55,377 nucleotides of DNA from Haliea sp041746975 (lineage in GTDB: Bacteria; Pseudomonadota; Gammaproteobacteria; Pseudomonadales; Halieaceae): positions 1 to 55,377 of the forward strand of contig JBGTGB010000199.1 of the NCBI GenBank assembly GCA_041746975.1. The letters run 5' to 3'. The notes under the pieces were generated by a model. It was not told the origin of the DNA. It saw only the letters and a list, made by a program, of their open reading frames with translations, and made no database searches. Position 1 is the stretch's first letter. Every line of letters begins with the position of its first letter. Positions 24,874 through 33,816 of this stretch are shown here, in pieces. A program made the translations under genes and the position numbers.

Positions 24874-24894
24874 AAACGCCAGGAGAGCTAACTG

Positions 24895-25512
24895 ATGGAC
24901 TTTGAAGCACCTTCCAATGCCGCGATCGCTGACCTGATCGCAAACTACCCATTGGCCTGGGTGCTGTCCCCCGGAGCACAGCCTATCAATGCGACACCGC
25001 TTCCCCTGTTGGGAAACTACAGCGACACGGGCGAGCTGCAGAGTCTGACGGGGCATCTTGCACGCCGAAATCCCCATTTCCGTGAGCTGGAGCGAAATAG
25101 CTCAGTCACAATTCTTTTTCAGGGGCCCAACGGGTACCTTTCACCCAGCTGGCAGGACAACCCCCGCTGGGGCCCGACCTGGAACTACGCGGTGATTCAT
25201 ATAACTGCGGAACTCCGACTTGCGCCAGAGCATACCGATGCTGCCTTGCACCGCCTGGTCCGGGTGATGGAGGCAAGTCACGGAGGCAACTGGGAACCCT
25301 CGCTGCTGGGCTCGCGCTACGCGGAGATGGCGTGCCATGTCATTGCGTTTGAGGCCACCGTAATCGACGTTCGGGCACGATTTAAAATGGGGCAGGATGA
25401 AACGCCAGCGACCCTTGAACAGTTCATCGAAAAGCTGACAGGCTCTCCCCTCGCGGCCTGTATGGAACAGTGTAATCGTGAGCGCCTGCCCGAGCATGGC
25501 CGCAAACCTTGA
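24895..25512 (+). CDS. PaiB-family FMN-binding protein
   Basis: 205 residues of the FMN-binding split-barrel PaiB family. Landmarks: LIANYPLAWVLS near 20, NATPLPLLG, LTGHLARRNPHFREL near 52, VTILFQGPNGYLSPSW near 72, VPTWNYAV-like WGPTWNYAVIH near 95, and the C-terminal RARFKMGQDE. PaiB was described in Bacillus as a negative regulator of sporulation and protease genes; most proteobacterial members are uncharacterised flavin-binding proteins. Probably cotranscribed with the AGCS symporter. Regulatory function in this organism is unproven. Confidence 0.88.
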   Translation: MDFEAPSNAAIADLIANYPLAWVLSPGAQPINATPLPLLGNYSDTGELQSLTGHLARRNPHFRELERNSSVTILFQGPNGYLSPSWQDNPRWGPTWNYAVIHITAELRLAPEHTDAALHRLVRVMEASHGGNWEPSLLGSRYAEMACHVIAFEATVIDVRARFKMGQDETPATLEQFIEKLTGSPLAACMEQCNRERLPEHGRKP

Positions 25513-25553
25513 GCCAGGCGGGAACCACTTTGCCCGACACAAGGCAGCTCGCT

Positions 25554-26798
25554 TCAATATTTGAATAGCGTATCGAGTACCACGCGGTCAAAATCGCGGC
25601 CGGCGCCGAAGCCGTTTTCTCCCGACTCGTTATCGACATAGATACTCACGCCCAGGTGCCACTGCTTGTCCATGGCCCAGGTGCCGGTCAGCTTGTGGCC
25701 GCGAATGTCGGCACCGCCACCGGCGACATTGGAGTCCCGCAGTAGACCGAATACCGCATCCGCTTCTACCCGCTCGTACTGATAACCGAGCTGCCAGGTT
25801 CCGACAGTGTCCGCCTTGCCCAGGCGGGTGCCGGCAATCCAGCCAGTGTCATGCTCGTCGGCGTCCAGGTTCCTGACCAGGTGGGCGAACATTTCCAGCG
25901 GCTGCTCAAAGCCGGTGTAGCTGAGCGAGGAAAACACTTCCAGTTCCTCGAAGTCGTGGCTGTAGGTGCAGCTGTCGCCAGTATCGCAGGTAAAACTGTT
26001 GCCATAGAAAGCGTCGCTGTTGCCGTAGAAGACGGTCTTGCCCTGCACCGGCAGGTCGATGTAACCGGCGCCCGCGGCGAGGGTGAGCGCGTCACCCAGT
26101 CTGGCACGAAAGCCCCCCTGCACCCCGTAGTAGAAGGTGTGGTTGGCACGGTTGCTGTCACTCTCCAGGGCGATGGCGGCGGCATTGAGGAACAGGCGCT
26201 CACTGGACCAGCCGAAGGCGATGCCCTCGGGAGTGTAGTCCGAGTCCCAGAGCAGGGCGGAACCGCCGGGTTGATAAAAGGTATTCTGCATTTTGCCGCC
26301 GGTCAGGTAGGCGCCCTCGAAGGGTCTCCAGGTAGCCCAGGCGCGGTCGAGGAACAGGTCCTTGCTGCTGCCCCCGCCGCCGAGGGTAGTATTTCCGGAG
26401 GGAGGCGCGGGGTTGCCGGCGGCGATGCGCAGGCCCACCTCGAGATCCTGAGGCAACTGGGCCACGAATCCTGCCCGGGCCCGCAGCCGGTGTCGGCTGC
26501 GGACATCGCGGCGCGCAATGTCGATCTCTTCATAGCGGTAGCGAAAGTCACCGCTGATGCGCAGCGAGTCGCTCCAGTGCTCTTTGGCGCGCCCGGTTCC
26601 CGCGGCGAGCACTTGTTCGCCCGCAGGGGCGGTATCGTCTACGGCCTCCCGCAGTTGGCTATTCTCCGCTTCCAGTGCGGCCACGCGCTGCAGCAGGTTG
26701 GCCATCTGCGATTTCATTTGTTCAAATTCCGCTTGATCAACAGCGGCGTGGCAGGGTGTCGCCATTAGCACTGCGAGACAAGTTGCCTTGAGCTTCAT
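25554..26798 (-). CDS. Putative outer-membrane porin
   Basis: 414 residues: a signal peptide (residues 1-18, ending CHA), a short coiled coil (QMANLLQRVAALEAENSQLREAV, only partly quoted motif: LLQRVAALEAENSQ) that may trimerise in the periplasm, then a beta-barrel of alternating polar/hydrophobic strands ending in an aromatic residue (DTLFKY). The layout matches the putative porin family with an N-terminal coiled coil. Two cysteines (CDTGDSC) lie in a loop. It likely lets small solutes across the outer membrane; substrate unknown. Monocistronic as far as seen. Confidence 0.82.
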   Translation of the reverse strand: MKLKATCLAVLMATPCHAAVDQAEFEQMKSQMANLLQRVAALEAENSQLREAVDDTAPAGEQVLAAGTGRAKEHWSDSLRISGDFRYRYEEIDIARRDVRSRHRLRARAGFVAQLPQDLEVGLRIAAGNPAPPSGNTTLGGGGSSKDLFLDRAWATWRPFEGAYLTGGKMQNTFYQPGGSALLWDSDYTPEGIAFGWSSERLFLNAAAIALESDSNRANHTFYYGVQGGFRARLGDALTLAAGAGYIDLPVQGKTVFYGNSDAFYGNSFTCDTGDSCTYSHDFEELEVFSSLSYTGFEQPLEMFAHLVRNLDADEHDTGWIAGTRLGKADTVGTWQLGYQYERVEADAVFGLLRDSNVAGGGADIRGHKLTGTWAMDKQWHLGVSIYVDNESGENGFGAGRDFDRVVLDTLFKY

Positions 26799-26933
26799 TG
26801 TCGGTTCGCTCCCCGGATTCCGTTCGACGTGATTACAGTCTAGGGAGTTGTGTGGAGAGTAACTGGCGGAACTGGATCAATCTCTGTCGCGGATGGGCCG
26901 GGCCTTCGGTCGGCTCAGGCAGATGAGCGTTGC

Positions 26934-27746
26934 TCAGGTCCTGGCATCGAGAGATTTTTCTTCCTCATCGGAAAAGTAATGTGTTGGAGCAGTGCCAAAC
27001 GTGCGGCGGAACATGGCGATAAAGGCACTGGAGCTGCTATAGCCTACATCGAATGCTACCGAGGTTACCCGGTGCCCCGTGGCCAGTCGGGATAGCGCCT
27101 CCAGCAGCCGCACGTGCTGGCGCCATGTCGCAAAACTCATCCCGGTCTCGCGGCGGAACATGCGGGTGAAGGTGCGCCGCCCCATGCAGGCGTGCTCCGC
27201 CCAAGTATCAAGGGTATCTTTCTGCGCCGGATCCGCAAGGATGGCCCGGCAGGCACTGACCAGCTTTGCATTTTGCGGCATTGGCACATGCAGTGGTGCC
27301 ACCGGGGTGGTGGTAATTTCGTCCAGGATAAGTGCCATGATACGGCCGTCGCGCCCGGACTCTTCGTACTCCACCGGCATTTTCGCAGCCTCGACAATCA
27401 ACTCGCGCAACAGGATCGATACCTCCAGAACGCGGCAGACCGTCGGCAGGTCCGGCCGCGCGGACGTGTCAACGTAGAGGGTCCTGCAGGAGACATGATC
27501 ACGGCAGTGTACTTCGTGCTCGATGCCCGCCGGGATCCAGACCGCACGTTGCGGAGGTACGACAAAGCTTGCGGAGTCGGTGGTGACAGACATGATGCCG
27601 CGAATGGCATAGATGAGCTGTGAGCGCACGTGATGGTGCGGCGGGTCAAAATGATCCGGGCTGTATTCGTCTGACAACGCCGCTACAGGCCTCGGCACGT
27701 ATTGGTAGTCAATGCTCCTGGTGCTTCTGGCCGATGGCCCGGACAC
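26934..27746 (-). CDS. AraC-family transcriptional regulator with cupin sensor
   Basis: 270 residues. N-terminal cupin sensor with DPPHHHVRSQLIYAIRG and PQRAVWIPAGIEHEVHC (metal-like histidines), then a C-terminal AraC double helix-turn-helix: LDTWAEHACMGRRTFTRMFR at about 190-210 and VTSVAFDVGYSSSSAFIAMF at about 233-252. GTG start. It is divergent from the esterase gene with about 80 nt between the likely starts, so it probably controls that gene. Effector unknown. Confidence 0.9.
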   Translation of the reverse strand: MSGPSARSTRSIDYQYVPRPVAALSDEYSPDHFDPPHHHVRSQLIYAIRGIMSVTTDSASFVVPPQRAVWIPAGIEHEVHCRDHVSCRTLYVDTSARPDLPTVCRVLEVSILLRELIVEAAKMPVEYEESGRDGRIMALILDEITTTPVAPLHVPMPQNAKLVSACRAILADPAQKDTLDTWAEHACMGRRTFTRMFRRETGMSFATWRQHVRLLEALSRLATGHRVTSVAFDVGYSSSSAFIAMFRRTFGTAPTHYFSDEEEKSLDART

Positions 27747-27829
27747 GATAATTTATGCTCCGTCGGCGACAGTGCTGTCAGTTACAACATCATAAGGTGG
27801 GTCATCATAAGACGCAAATGGAGAACACT

Positions 27830-28810
27830 ATGACGATGGAAGCTCAGGGCCAGAAGGGAGCCGACCTGGATCCGGATATCAGACGTTTCGTGCAGGCCGT
27901 CAATGCCGAGTTCGCTCGCCACCCGAATTTCAATGCGCTGTCGCCCGCGCTTGCGCGCGAAGTGGTGGAGCAGGCGCGAGCACCCTGGGCCCAGGGCGGC
28001 CCCGAGATGGCGGAGACCGTGGAGGTGTCGGTCCCGACCCGCGAAGGCGAGGTGCGGCTGAGGATATACCGCCCTTCGCCAGGTGCGCAGAACCCGGCAC
28101 TGATTTATCTGCACGGTGGCGGCTGGACCTTGTTCAGTCTCGATACCCATGACCGTCTGATGCGTGAGTATGCGGCCCGGGCCAGCATAGTGGTCGTGGG
28201 AGTGGATTACGCACTGGCGCCGGAAAACAAATTTCCTGTGGCCATGCATCAGGTTACCGATGTAGTGCGCTGGCTGGCCAAAGAGGGTACAAGCGTTGGC
28301 ATCGACCCGGAACGTCTTGCCTTGGGCGGCGATTCGGCGGGCGGTAATCTCACCATGTCCACGGCGCTGCTCTTGCGTGATACCGACGAGTCTCACCTGA
28401 TAAAGGGCATGGTGTTCAATTATGGGGCATTCACCAATCAGGACTCGGAAGAGTACCACCGCCGCTATGGTGGGGAGGGGTACATGCTCTCCAGTGAGGA
28501 AATGGTGGTCTACTGGGAAAATTACATGCGCGACGAAGACGACGCGCAGAATCCCTACCTCTGTTCCATCCTCGCAGAGCTGCATGATCTACCGCCGGCA
28601 TTCATGGTGATTCCCGAGTGTGATGTATTGAGTGAGCAGAGTCTGAAAATGGCGGACAAGCTGCGTAGCGCCGGTGTCGCGGTGGAGGCGGTGGTCTACG
28701 AGGGCGCCACCCACAGTTTTCTGGAAGCGGTATCGATCTCCGCGCTGGCGGGCAGGGCACTTGACGATACTGCCGCATGGCTGCAGACAACACTGGCCGT
28801 TGAGGCGTGA
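27830..28810 (+). CDS. HSL-type alpha/beta hydrolase (esterase/lipase)
   Basis: About 326 residues with the hormone-sensitive-lipase family marks: oxyanion-hole motif YLHGGGW, nucleophile elbow GGDSAGGN, the aspartate in PECDVLSEQ and the catalytic histidine in GATHSFLEA. It hydrolyses short acyl esters, or amides, of unknown identity in the cytoplasm. The frame is open from 27755 with ATGs at 27818 and 27830; GGAG six bases before 27830 favours that start. Divergent from an AraC regulator. Confidence 0.88.
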   Translation: MTMEAQGQKGADLDPDIRRFVQAVNAEFARHPNFNALSPALAREVVEQARAPWAQGGPEMAETVEVSVPTREGEVRLRIYRPSPGAQNPALIYLHGGGWTLFSLDTHDRLMREYAARASIVVVGVDYALAPENKFPVAMHQVTDVVRWLAKEGTSVGIDPERLALGGDSAGGNLTMSTALLLRDTDESHLIKGMVFNYGAFTNQDSEEYHRRYGGEGYMLSSEEMVVYWENYMRDEDDAQNPYLCSILAELHDLPPAFMVIPECDVLSEQSLKMADKLRSAGVAVEAVVYEGATHSFLEAVSISALAGRALDDTAAWLQTTLAVEA

Positions 28811-28936
28811 CCTCAAAGTGGCCTGACCGCGATAGTAAGCGACCCTGTTGCAAAAGCAGCGGGAAGCCAACTGTGGGACGGTAAAGTTGACAATAGAAGG
28901 GGTTCATAGAGCGGGGCAACCCGAGGGGAGTAGGAC

Positions 28937-31120
28937 ATGAAAAATCAATGCACAGCTTTATTGGTAGCGCACCGCCGGTCTGGATTGAGGCTGCGCCTCT
29001 TTCCCGTCACCGGAATTTTGATTACGGCTTCGATGGCGTCCCAGGCAGTACTCGCCGCTGAGAATGACAGGCCGTTGGATGAGATCATCGTCCATGCATC
29101 AAAGTATGTGTCCACCGGGGGAATGTCGGCGACCAAAAGCAATGCGTCCCTCATTGAGACCCCACAATCGGTTACCGTAATTTCCCGTGACCAGATCGAC
29201 CTCCTCGGCTGGACCAGCCTGCAACAGTCCGTTCGCTATACCGCAGGGGTCACCGGTGAAAATTACGGACCAGATGAGCGCTATGACTGGTTGACCTTGC
29301 GCGGCTTCTATCCAATCCAGTATATCGACGGGTTACAGGCACCGGTTAGCTCTGTTACCAACATCGGTACGGATCTCTTCGGCTTCGAGTCGGTTGAGAT
29401 CCTGAAAGGCCCATCATCCGTGCTCTATGGACAGACGCCTCCCGGCGGTATCGTTAACATGACCAGTCGTCGTCCGCAGCGCGAATTCTCTGGGGAGGCT
29501 GGTGTCCAGTATGGTAGCTACGAGCACATGCAGTTACAGGCCGACGTCACCGGCCCACTGACGGACACGCTATCCTATCGAATGACGGCGCTCTACCGGG
29601 ACCGCGAAAGTCAGATCGACTTCATGGGCGCGGAGCGGACTTACGTGGCGCCTGCATTGACCATCGACATAACCGACAGCACTGCACTTACCCTGCTCAG
29701 CTATTATCAGAAAGATGACGTGGACAACTTCAGCGGTGGCTTCCTTCCAGCGGAAGGCACATTGTTGCCCAATCCCAATGGTAAGATTCCTGTGGGCTTC
29801 AGCACCTATGAACCTGGCCTGAACTTTTTCGAGCGAGAGCAGTGGGCAATTGGCTATGAGTTAAGCCACGAAATCAATGAATCGATGTCCGTGCAGCAGA
29901 ACCTGAAATATTTCGACGTTACTGGTAGCCAGGGCGGAACCTATGGGCAAGGGTTTGTCGACAGCAACTTCGACGGCACACCGGACGATTTCCGCACGAT
30001 ACACCGTTCCATATTTCCATTCTTCGAGGACGTCTCTTCCTTCAATGTGGATACACGACTTGCAGCGACAGTTGAAACCGGATCTGTTAGTCATAAGCTG
30101 TTGGCAGGCTTTGACTACAGGAAGTATGAAGTAGCGTCGGTATTCGGCTTCGGATTCTCCCAGGGGTTTGGCGGCACGGTTCCAACTCTGGATGTCTTCG
30201 CGCCGGATTATGGCCAGCCACTGGCACAGCCGGAAGCCATTTTCCCGTTCCAGGATATAGTCCAGAAGCAGTATGGCTTTTACCTGCAGGACCAGATAGC
30301 GATTGATCGTTTGGTTCTCACGCTGAGCGGGCGTCACGACAAAGTAGACACAGTAAGTGGTGGCTCCCCTTCGGTCAGTGACAACGAATTTTCCTACCGT
30401 GCCGGGTTGAACTACGTGTTCGACAGCGGCTTTGCGCCCTATGCCCAGGCAGCGAAATCCTTCCAACCGGCGCTCGGTGCTGATGCGCAGGGTAATCGCT
30501 TCGAGCCAACGGAGGGCACCCAGGTTGAAGTCGGCGTAAAGTACGATGGCAGGAATCTCGGGCCTGACCTGAGGATTTTCAGCTCCATTGCGCTGTTTCA
30601 GCTGCAACAGGAGAATGTGTTGACTCCGGATCCGGACCCGGTGCTCGCAGGCCAGTTCTTTCAGGTGCAGACCGGCGAGGTCGAGGTCACGGGTCTGGAA
30701 TTTGAGACGGTCGCGAGATTCAACGAACGACTGAGCTTCAACCTGTCCTATACATACACGGATAGTGAGGTCACGAAGAGCAACGGACCGAATCTGGGCA
30801 AAGAACTGATGGTTGTGCCCAAGCAGAAAGTATCCGGCCTGGTTGACTATACATTTCAAACCGGGCGCCTGGCTGGTCTTGGCGCCGGGGTCGGCGTAAG
30901 GTATCTGAGTGAGGTCTATGGCGATGCAGCCAATGATTGGCAGACGCCGGGAGTAACTCTGTATGACGGTATGGTTCACTATGATACGCACGACTGGAAG
31001 TTCGCGCTGAATGCCAGCAACATGTTCGACAAGACCTACGTCGCACGGTGTAGCAGCAATATTGACTGCTTCTATGGCACCAGTCGGGTGGTCACCGCAT
31101 CTGTGACTCGCAAGCTCTGA
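28937..31120 (+). CDS. TonB-dependent receptor, siderophore-receptor type
   Basis: 727 residues: signal sequence to about residue 40 (ending VLAAEN), TonB box and plug (LDEIIVHASKY, then IETPQSVTVISRDQIDLLGW, VEILKGPSSVLYGQTPPGGI) and a beta-barrel ending VVTASVTRKL. The TPQSVTV and GPSSVLYGQTPPGG wording is that of the FhuA/FpvA siderophore-receptor group, differing from the receptor at 8432. Yet the gene is followed by amidohydrolases rather than iron-transport genes, so the ligand may be a peptide-like siderophore or another modified peptide. Substrate unknown. Confidence 0.9.
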   Translation: MKNQCTALLVAHRRSGLRLRLFPVTGILITASMASQAVLAAENDRPLDEIIVHASKYVSTGGMSATKSNASLIETPQSVTVISRDQIDLLGWTSLQQSVRYTAGVTGENYGPDERYDWLTLRGFYPIQYIDGLQAPVSSVTNIGTDLFGFESVEILKGPSSVLYGQTPPGGIVNMTSRRPQREFSGEAGVQYGSYEHMQLQADVTGPLTDTLSYRMTALYRDRESQIDFMGAERTYVAPALTIDITDSTALTLLSYYQKDDVDNFSGGFLPAEGTLLPNPNGKIPVGFSTYEPGLNFFEREQWAIGYELSHEINESMSVQQNLKYFDVTGSQGGTYGQGFVDSNFDGTPDDFRTIHRSIFPFFEDVSSFNVDTRLAATVETGSVSHKLLAGFDYRKYEVASVFGFGFSQGFGGTVPTLDVFAPDYGQPLAQPEAIFPFQDIVQKQYGFYLQDQIAIDRLVLTLSGRHDKVDTVSGGSPSVSDNEFSYRAGLNYVFDSGFAPYAQAAKSFQPALGADAQGNRFEPTEGTQVEVGVKYDGRNLGPDLRIFSSIALFQLQQENVLTPDPDPVLAGQFFQVQTGEVEVTGLEFETVARFNERLSFNLSYTYTDSEVTKSNGPNLGKELMVVPKQKVSGLVDYTFQTGRLAGLGAGVGVRYLSEVYGDAANDWQTPGVTLYDGMVHYDTHDWKFALNASNMFDKTYVARCSSNIDCFYGTSRVVTASVTRKL

Positions 31121-31166
31121 ACTGCAGCGCGAGGATTTTCGACACCAACGGGGGGATTTCCCACAA

Positions 31167-32546
31167 GTGACCGACTACTGCCTGCGGCTGGCTTGCCCCC
31201 TGTTTTTGACCTTCATGATGCTTGCTGGAAGTCCGGCGGGGGCCCGGTCACTGTTGCCGCCGGACCCTTACCCGAGCACCTATGAGCCCCTGAGCCGGCA
31301 GCACACCATTATCGTCAATGCCACCATTCTCGACGGCGCTGGTGCCAGGTTCGAACGTGGCTCTGTGCTCATGCGCAATGGTGAATTGGTCGCGATAGGC
31401 ACTGACCTTACACCACCCGATGACGCCGTGATTATCGACGCCGACGGACGCTGGGTTACACCGGGTATTGTCGACATCCACTCCCATGCAGGTAACGCCC
31501 CGCTACCCATGGAGTTCAGGGCCTACGATGGCTGGGATGTCAACGAAGGCACTGACCCCAACACCGCCCACCTTTTTGCCGAGCACGGAATCTATATCCA
31601 GGATCCGAATTTCGCCACCGCGCTGGCCGGAGGTGTCACTACCATTCAGGTGCTGCCGGGTTCGGTAAACCTGTTCGGCGGACGGGGGGCCGTGCTGAAG
31701 AACGTTCCCGGGCGCACGGTGCAGGACATGAAGTTCCCGGACGCACCGGTTACCCTGAAAATGGCCTGTGGTGAGAACCCCAGGGGATACTACGGCAGCC
31801 GGGGTATTGCTCCTGCCAGCCGGATGGGGATCATTGCGGGCTATCGCTCCGCCTTCGAGGCCGCCAGGGAGTACTCACAGAAGCTGGAGGGCAAAAAAGC
31901 CGAACGGCCACCGCGGGACTTCAGGCTGGAGACCCTTGCGGGGGTGCTCAATGGGGAAGTCAGGGTGCATTTTCACTGCTATCGCGCTGACGAGGTCGCC
32001 AACGTCATTGCTGTGGCCAGGGAATACGGCTTCGATATTGCCGCGTTCCACCACGTGCCAACGGCGTACAAGATAGCCCCGCTGCTTGCAGACAACGGCG
32101 TCTGCGCTGCCGTATGGTCAGACTGGTGGGGCTTCAAGATGGAGGCCTACGACGGCATCCGCGAGAATGCCGCGTTGGTCGACCGGGCCGGAGCCTGTGC
32201 AATCATCCACTCGGATATGGGTGAACTGGCTCAGCGCCTCAATATCGAGACCGCCAAAGCAGTGGCAGCCGGGAGAAGAGCCGGGCTCGACATTCCCCAC
32301 GAACACGCCATCCGCTGGATCACCAGCAATGCCGCCCGCACCCTGGGCCTGGAGGACCAGATCGGAAGCCTGGAGCCCGGCAAGAACGCAGACCTTGTCT
32401 TGTGGTCCGGCGATCCCTTCAGCGTTTATACCAAGGCTGACCTGGTATTCATCGATGGCGCGATCATCTATGACCGGCAGGATCCAGCTCGGCAACCGGG
32501 ATCGGACCTGATGCTGGGCCAGCCAGCCTTGGAAGACATTGAATGA
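31167..32546 (+). CDS. Exported amidohydrolase-family protein (first of three)
   Basis: 459 residues with a signal peptide (about 1-26, ending AGA) and a metal-dependent amidohydrolase domain: VTPGIVDIHSHAG with the HxH pair, further histidines in VHFHCY and AAFHHVP, and HSDMGE near the end, followed by the typical NAARTLGLEDQIGSLEPGKNADLVLW tail (conserved ARTLGL...GKNADL). Start is GTG with GGGGGGA upstream. It overlaps the next gene by 4 nt. Family members hydrolyse cyclic or acyl amides or dipeptides; periplasmic location suggests processing of imported peptides or lactam-like compounds. Confidence 0.87.
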   Translation: MTDYCLRLACPLFLTFMMLAGSPAGARSLLPPDPYPSTYEPLSRQHTIIVNATILDGAGARFERGSVLMRNGELVAIGTDLTPPDDAVIIDADGRWVTPGIVDIHSHAGNAPLPMEFRAYDGWDVNEGTDPNTAHLFAEHGIYIQDPNFATALAGGVTTIQVLPGSVNLFGGRGAVLKNVPGRTVQDMKFPDAPVTLKMACGENPRGYYGSRGIAPASRMGIIAGYRSAFEAAREYSQKLEGKKAERPPRDFRLETLAGVLNGEVRVHFHCYRADEVANVIAVAREYGFDIAAFHHVPTAYKIAPLLADNGVCAAVWSDWWGFKMEAYDGIRENAALVDRAGACAIIHSDMGELAQRLNIETAKAVAAGRRAGLDIPHEHAIRWITSNAARTLGLEDQIGSLEPGKNADLVLWSGDPFSVYTKADLVFIDGAIIYDRQDPARQPGSDLMLGQPALEDIE

Positions 32547-33808
32547 AACTCCTTTCCGTACTCTTCCTGGTGGCTTTTGCTGCGGCGTCAGCCAAAGCCG
32601 AAACCACAGCAATCATCAATGCCCGCGCCGTTACCATGACGGCGGCGGGAACCATTGACGGCGCTACGATCATTATCAGCGAGGGTCGTATCGATGCGGT
32701 TGGCGAAGGGCTGACAGTACCGGCGGGTGCGCGGACCATTGATGCGAGTGGCAGGCCTGTCACACCGGCGTTAATGAACTCGGGCTCCCAGCTTGGCCTG
32801 ATAGAGTTGGGCTCCGCGAGGGATACCGATGACTCGTCAGCAGGTGAAAGTGGCCTCGGCGCATCGTTTGATGTCCAGTATGCGCTCAACCTCAATTCGG
32901 TCCTCATCCGGGTTGCTCTGGCTGACGGCCTGGCCCGCGCAGTCGTGCTGCCACTGGGTACGGACCAGGCTCCGTTTCTGGGAATCGGAGCACTACTGCA
33001 TTTGCAAACCCCGGCAGCAGTGCTGGGTCAACACGGACTCGCGGCGATGGTGAGGATAGGCGGCGCTGCGAGCGGTGGCCCCGAGCAGTCGCGAGCGGCC
33101 CACTGGCAGCTGTTGCGCAACTCGCTTGAGGATGCCAGGGTCTACGCGGCAGACCCGGGAAAATACGCCATGGCTGGCAATCGGCGCAGCCTCGCGGCGC
33201 TGGTGCCCGTGGTCGAAGGCCGTATGCCACTGGTGATCCACACCCTGCGTGAATCGGATATTCGCCAGGCAGTGGCGCTCGCGGACGACCACGGACTACG
33301 CGTCATTATCTATGGTGGAAATGAGGCGTGGCGGGTTGCCGACCTGTTGGCAACGAAGCGTATCCCTGTGGTGCTGGACCCTTCGGCCAACCAGCCAGCG
33401 ACCTTCGACACCGTTGGTACACGGGCAGACAACGCGGCGATCCTGGAGCGGGGGGGTGTGACGATTGCGTTTGTTGCTTCGCGGCTGGGCCAGAACTATA
33501 ACACCGCCGCCTCTATGCGCGAGGGGGCTGGACTGGCCGTGGCCAATGGCCTCTCCTGGGAAGCCGCACTGGCGGCAATCACCCGTAACCCGGCGCGCAT
33601 CTGGGGTATTGCCGAGACCTTTGGCACCCTGGAGCCCGGTCGTGACGCCGACATCGTTATCTGGGATGGCGACCCGCTGGAGGTGATGAGCGCGCCGGCA
33701 GTGGTGCTGATTGCCGGGGTCCCGGTCTCCCTTGCAACACGGCAGATTCTGTTGCGGGATCGCTACGCCCCGGACCACGACGCCGAACTGCCGCCCGCTT
33801 ACCGCTAG
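32543..33808 (+). CDS. Exported amidohydrolase-like protein lacking metal ligands (second of three)
   Basis: 421 residues, signal peptide (1-19, ending AKA), amidohydrolase fold by its ends: the N-terminal urease-like strand region (AIINARAVTMTAAGTIDG) and the tail ITRNPARIWGIAETFG, LEPGRDADIVIWDGD. Where the HxH motif should be it reads TPALMNSGSQLG, and the later ligand positions are also replaced (VIIYGGNEAW, IAFVASRLGQ). It therefore looks catalytically dead as a metal hydrolase and may be a partner subunit for the protein translated just before it, with which it overlaps by 4 nt. Confidence 0.85.
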   Translation: MKLLSVLFLVAFAAASAKAETTAIINARAVTMTAAGTIDGATIIISEGRIDAVGEGLTVPAGARTIDASGRPVTPALMNSGSQLGLIELGSARDTDDSSAGESGLGASFDVQYALNLNSVLIRVALADGLARAVVLPLGTDQAPFLGIGALLHLQTPAAVLGQHGLAAMVRIGGAASGGPEQSRAAHWQLLRNSLEDARVYAADPGKYAMAGNRRSLAALVPVVEGRMPLVIHTLRESDIRQAVALADDHGLRVIIYGGNEAWRVADLLATKRIPVVLDPSANQPATFDTVGTRADNAAILERGGVTIAFVASRLGQNYNTAASMREGAGLAVANGLSWEAALAAITRNPARIWGIAETFGTLEPGRDADIVIWDGDPLEVMSAPAVVLIAGVPVSLATRQILLRDRYAPDHDAELPPAYR

Positions 33809-33816
33809 GAGTCGAC

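Noticed and set aside
29861..30991. 376-codon minus-strand open frame
   Set aside because: Antisense to the TonB receptor barrel; no signal, motif or ribosome site.
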